From assembly GCA_021819825.1 (NCBI GenBank), contig JAKAEZ010000004.1, forward strand, positions 1 to 34,755: a stretch of 34,755 bases of DNA, in the 5' to 3' direction. Position 1 is the stretch's first letter. Every line of letters starts with the position of its first letter. Under the pieces are notes generated by a model. That model did no database searches. It was given only the letters and a program-made list of their open reading frames with translations, and had not been told where the DNA came from. A program made the position numbers and the translations under genes. Positions 32,012 through 34,755 of this stretch are shown here, piece by piece. This DNA comes from Planctomycetota bacterium (GTDB taxonomy: Bacteria > Planctomycetota > Phycisphaerae > WQYP01).

Positions 32012-33694
32012 ATGGCGGAACTTGATCAGAGAATTTCACGGCGCAACTGGCTGGCATTACTGTCAACGACATCCATGGGAGCGGCGATGATTCAGGCCGC
32101 CGGTGCGGCCCGGCCATCCGAAATGCCATCCATCGGCGCTCAAGCGGGTGTCCGTACCTATAATATTTGCGAATTTGGCGCAGCGGGTGATGGCAAAACG
32201 CTCGATACGTTGGCACTGCAATCCGCTATTGACGCCTGCAATAAAGACCGTGGTGGAACGGTACTGGTGCCGGCGGGCGTATTTGTAATTGGGACCGTGG
32301 AGCTGAAAAGCAACGTGACGTTACATATTGCCGCAGGCGGGACGCTGTTAGGCAGCGCCGATGGGAAACAATATCATGCCGCACAGGGAATCCCGCTCCA
32401 TGGTGACACCACCTTGCGGGACGGTAATGTCGGATTGATTTATGCGATCAACGCGGAAAATATTACCATTGAAGGCCCTGGAACTATAAACGGCCAGGGG
32501 CTGCAATTCCGGCGGCCTCGGCGGGGCGTTGCGCCGCCGTCGGGCCGGGGCGGCGACCACCGCCCCTATCATCTGCTGTTTTACCGCTGCAAAAATATAC
32601 GTCTGCGGGATTTATTTCTTCTGGATAGCGCGTATCACAGTGTGCGAATCATCGAAAGTAATTTTGTTTGGGCTTATGGCCTGCATATTTACAACCGCGT
32701 CAATGGCAACAATGATGGATTTCATTTCATCAGCAGTCAGTATGTTCACGTCAGTGATTGCGATGTGCAATCCGGCGATGACGCCTGCGCGTTGTTCGGC
32801 AGTTGCCGCTTTGTCACCGTTACCAACAGCACCTTCAGCACGCGCTGGGCGGTTTTCCGTTTTGGCGGGGGGAACCCGGAAAATATCACCATCTCCAATT
32901 GCGTTATCTATGAAACCTATGGCTGTCCCATCAAGATGCAGTTTGGACCGGATTCCCGGGCGCAGAATATTCTGTTTAATAATCTGGTTTTACAGGATGT
33001 AACTGGACCGATTTCAATCGATGTCCATGGCCGTGGGCACCCGGCGGATGGTGCGGGCACCTCGGCACCGCAAGGGTACGTGCGAAACATCATATTTAAC
33101 GGTCTGCAATGCCGGGTAGTGGCAAAAGGCCGACAGTTTCCGGACATACCCTTCCATCAGGAATACCGTCCCGGCGAAACACGGCAGTGTATCGTTCTCA
33201 ACTGCATCGGCAATGGTGTTCTGGAACACGTTGTGCTAAATGATGTGCGGGTTACCTACGGCGGGGGCGGGACGCAAGCCGAAGCCCTGCGCAAGGTACC
33301 GCAGATCGCCGGCGAATATTTCCAGATTGGCACGCCGCCGGCCTATGGCCTGTACGCACGGGGCGTGCGCGGTTTGTCACTTAGTAATGTGCGATTCGAA
33401 ACAATCAGGCCCGATCTTCGCCCCGCGGCGGTATTGGATGACGTGTCTGACGCAGCCATTAGCAGTCTCAATGTGCAGGGTAATAAATCAGCCATGGCAG
33501 CTTTACGGTTTATCGATACCAGTGACGTGCTGATCAGTGCCGCCCGGTTGCTTACGCCAGCCGCTGTATTCCTGCGGGTGGAGGGTTTGTCAAGTGCGGG
33601 GATCATCATTGATGGTGGGGATATTTCCAAGGCGACAACACCGCTGAACTTTCACGCCGGTGCGGGTGAAAATGCGGTGAAGCTTCGCGCATAG
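32012..33694 (+). CDS. GH28 polygalacturonase-like enzyme, Tat-exported
   Basis: 560 residues. The leader has a twin-arginine motif (SRRNWLALL) and ends near AAGAA, so Tat export is likely. It then opens with YNICEFGAAGDGKTLDTLAL, like many bacterial GH28 and related beta-helix proteins. Active-site boxes are NNDGFHF (233-239), SGDDACAL with Asp256-Asp257, and RFGGGNPENI. The first Asp box reads N-N-D-G instead of N-T-D-G, and the G-H-G box is not clear, so a non-standard galacturonide or rhamnogalacturonan substrate is possible. The ribosome binding site is weak. It is divergent from XylR2 and shares only distant similarity with the GH28 lipoprotein at 8422. Confidence 0.8.
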   Translation: MAELDQRISRRNWLALLSTTSMGAAMIQAAGAARPSEMPSIGAQAGVRTYNICEFGAAGDGKTLDTLALQSAIDACNKDRGGTVLVPAGVFVIGTVELKSNVTLHIAAGGTLLGSADGKQYHAAQGIPLHGDTTLRDGNVGLIYAINAENITIEGPGTINGQGLQFRRPRRGVAPPSGRGGDHRPYHLLFYRCKNIRLRDLFLLDSAYHSVRIIESNFVWAYGLHIYNRVNGNNDGFHFISSQYVHVSDCDVQSGDDACALFGSCRFVTVTNSTFSTRWAVFRFGGGNPENITISNCVIYETYGCPIKMQFGPDSRAQNILFNNLVLQDVTGPISIDVHGRGHPADGAGTSAPQGYVRNIIFNGLQCRVVAKGRQFPDIPFHQEYRPGETRQCIVLNCIGNGVLEHVVLNDVRVTYGGGGTQAEALRKVPQIAGEYFQIGTPPAYGLYARGVRGLSLSNVRFETIRPDLRPAAVLDDVSDAAISSLNVQGNKSAMAALRFIDTSDVLISAARLLTPAAVFLRVEGLSSAGIIIDGGDISKATTPLNFHAGAGENAVKLRA

Positions 33695-33803
33695 GGTTGT
33701 AACCGCTACCGGTACCGAACCTTGGCCAAAGGGCATTAAAGCTAATGTGAAGACAGGTTGCAGCACGGCTGCGTCCAACGCGCAGCTAAAAGCCGTCATT
33801 GTG

Positions 33804-33851
33804 AAAAAAAGGCCGCGCTGTCGGCTTGTGTCCTCAACCAACAGCGCAGCC
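33804..33851 (-). terminator. Rho-independent terminator of the LamG/PEP-CTERM gene
   Basis: On the minus strand GGCTGCGCTGTTGG and CCGACAGCGCGGCC form a 14-bp stem (with G-U pairs) around a 13-nt loop, followed at once by seven T residues. It lies 28 nt past the stop at 33879. The plus-strand orientation has no T-run, so it does not clearly serve the convergent GH28 gene. Confidence 0.75.
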
Positions 33852-33878
33852 AAAAGGAAACCAACAAAAAGTGGTTCC

Positions 33879-34755
33879 CTAAGATTTCACAGGGCGTTGG
33901 CGACGTCGCCCGAGGAGCGCCAGGCCGACGGTTATTCCAACTCCAAACAGCGCCAAGGGCGTCGGTTCCGGCACAACACTATTTGTGGCAACAAGGTTGC
34001 TGACCTGACTGGCACTTAAAGCACCGTTGAACAGCCACAAATTCTGCATGTCGCCAGTGAATGTTCCGTACCCTTTTCCAGCATTACCGGAATCATCGCC
34101 CTTCAGGCCGATCTGCGTACTGGGGGCGTTAAAGTAAGCGACATCCGTGGTAGCAGTGCCGCCATTCCTGAAACCGCCGGTATAACTCGCGGAGGAACCA
34201 CCTTCAGGTGTGACATATATTGTACCTGGGTTCGCGGCGTTCGGATCGTACACAAACGTAACCTGATTCCAAGTTCCCGCGGTGATGGCGTTAGTCGATT
34301 GGAACGCCACAAGATCCGTTTTGGTTTCGCCGTTATTGCTGATGATGGTCTGGCGAAGTTGCATACGCGGATGCCCGCCGTTAATGGCGAACCAAAGCGC
34401 ATGGTTATTCGTATACACACCGCTGCCATTAGCGACGTCCGGCCCCCAATCCGCCAAGATTGTATTACCGCCGTCTGCTGGTGTACTGGGAACATTCACC
34501 CACACCGCGACACTGAACGCGCCATTCATCGCCTGGACAGTATCGCTGTTACCGGTAGCGGAATACATTCCACTACCGGCGGGATAACTTGTGTCAATAA
34601 ATGGCTGAAAGGGATTGGTCCCCAAACTTAAATAGCTACCGGTTCCGCCGAACGCCGTGGCGCTATCACCAAACGGCCCGGTAGCGGTGGGCGTAATAGC
34701 GCCTGTTCCGCCGGCTATCGTAGCGACTGTTGCATTGATCGCACTTGGTCCGGAA
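33879..34755 (-). CDS. LamG-domain PEP-CTERM surface protein, 5' end outside window
   Basis: The reading frame is open to the right edge, so the start and signal peptide are missing; at least 291 residues remain. The body is a LamG/concanavalin A-like lectin fold: FGGTGSYLSLG, GAFSVAVWVNVPST, NHALWFAINGGHPRMQLRQT, AGTWNQVTFVYDPNAANPGT, and GDMQNLWLFNGALSASQVSN, the usual LamG ending. A PEP-CTERM tail follows: VVPEPTPLALFGVGITVGLA then LLGRRR. It is probably a surface protein that binds a glycan; substrate binding is inferred from the fold. A strong terminator follows. It is convergent with the GH28 gene at 32012. Confidence 0.85.
   Translation of the reverse strand, partial: SGPSAINATVATIAGGTGAITPTATGPFGDSATAFGGTGSYLSLGTNPFQPFIDTSYPAGSGMYSATGNSDTVQAMNGAFSVAVWVNVPSTPADGGNTILADWGPDVANGSGVYTNNHALWFAINGGHPRMQLRQTIISNNGETKTDLVAFQSTNAITAGTWNQVTFVYDPNAANPGTIYVTPEGGSSASYTGGFRNGGTATTDVAYFNAPSTQIGLKGDDSGNAGKGYGTFTGDMQNLWLFNGALSASQVSNLVATNSVVPEPTPLALFGVGITVGLALLGRRRQRPVKS

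Noticed and set aside
1-34755. CRISPR array, rRNA or tRNA genes.
   Set aside because: No regularly spaced direct repeats and no rRNA or cloverleaf-type sequence were seen on either strand by eye; a tool-based scan could still reveal a diverged tRNA.

Overview
The window reads as a carbohydrate-degradation island from a planctomycete-type bacterium, most likely of the Phycisphaerae/Tepidisphaeraceae kind. This is inferred from sequence style. There are four pseudopilins with the F-T-L-[IV]-E-L-L-V-V-I-S-I-I leader, three of them ending in an H-X9-D-G signature, and three proteins with typical PEP-CTERM tails plus one with a variant tail. There are also two XylR-type regulators (sugar-binding sensor plus AraC helix-turn-helix) and many exported glycosidases. 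No SusC/SusD pair, transporter, sugar kinase or central-metabolism gene is visible, so the locus supplies extracellular or periplasmic depolymerisation and its control.

Layout. Positions 1-880 are mobile-element debris: a MITE-like inverted repeat, a WYL-type regulator fragment joined out of frame to a tyrosine-recombinase 3' end, and a terminator facing the next operon. Positions 1087-5526 (minus) form GH79, PL38-like lyase, GH27. A divergent promoter region faces a plus-strand operon at 5759-9978: GH79, GH43-like propeller, GH28 lipoprotein. Positions 9985-10510 hold transposase and GH27 remnants. Almost everything from 10826 to 31589 is on the minus strand. In coordinate order it is: GH27 with an NPCBM domain, a PEP-CTERM protein, a small ORF and a pseudopilin; a second debris zone (15300-15830); then an operon transcribed GH105, PL38-like, GH27, XylR (20818 down to 15883); a jelly-roll lyase with a PEP-CTERM-like tail, a PEP-CTERM protein and a pseudopilin; a GH27-GH29 pair whose start and stop codons overlap; two tandem pseudopilins; and the second XylR. 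A Tat-type GH28 on the plus strand (32012-33694) and a LamG/PEP-CTERM protein running off the right edge close the window.

How the genes may work together (inference). Two PL38-like lyases, a PL7/PL18/PL20-like jelly-roll lyase, two GH79 beta-glucuronidases and one GH105 unsaturated-uronyl hydrolase point to a uronate-rich polymer, perhaps a glucuronan or a glucuronate-decorated plant or algal polysaccharide. The GH27 (alpha-galactose), GH29 (alpha-fucose), GH28 (galacturonate) and GH43-like enzymes would strip side chains. The XylR pair would sense a released sugar. Pseudopilins and PEP-CTERM proteins probably belong to secretion and surface display. The most striking regulatory feature is a perfect 10-bp palindrome just before the GH27 gene at 18439, with the Shine-Dalgarno sequence in its 7-nt loop.
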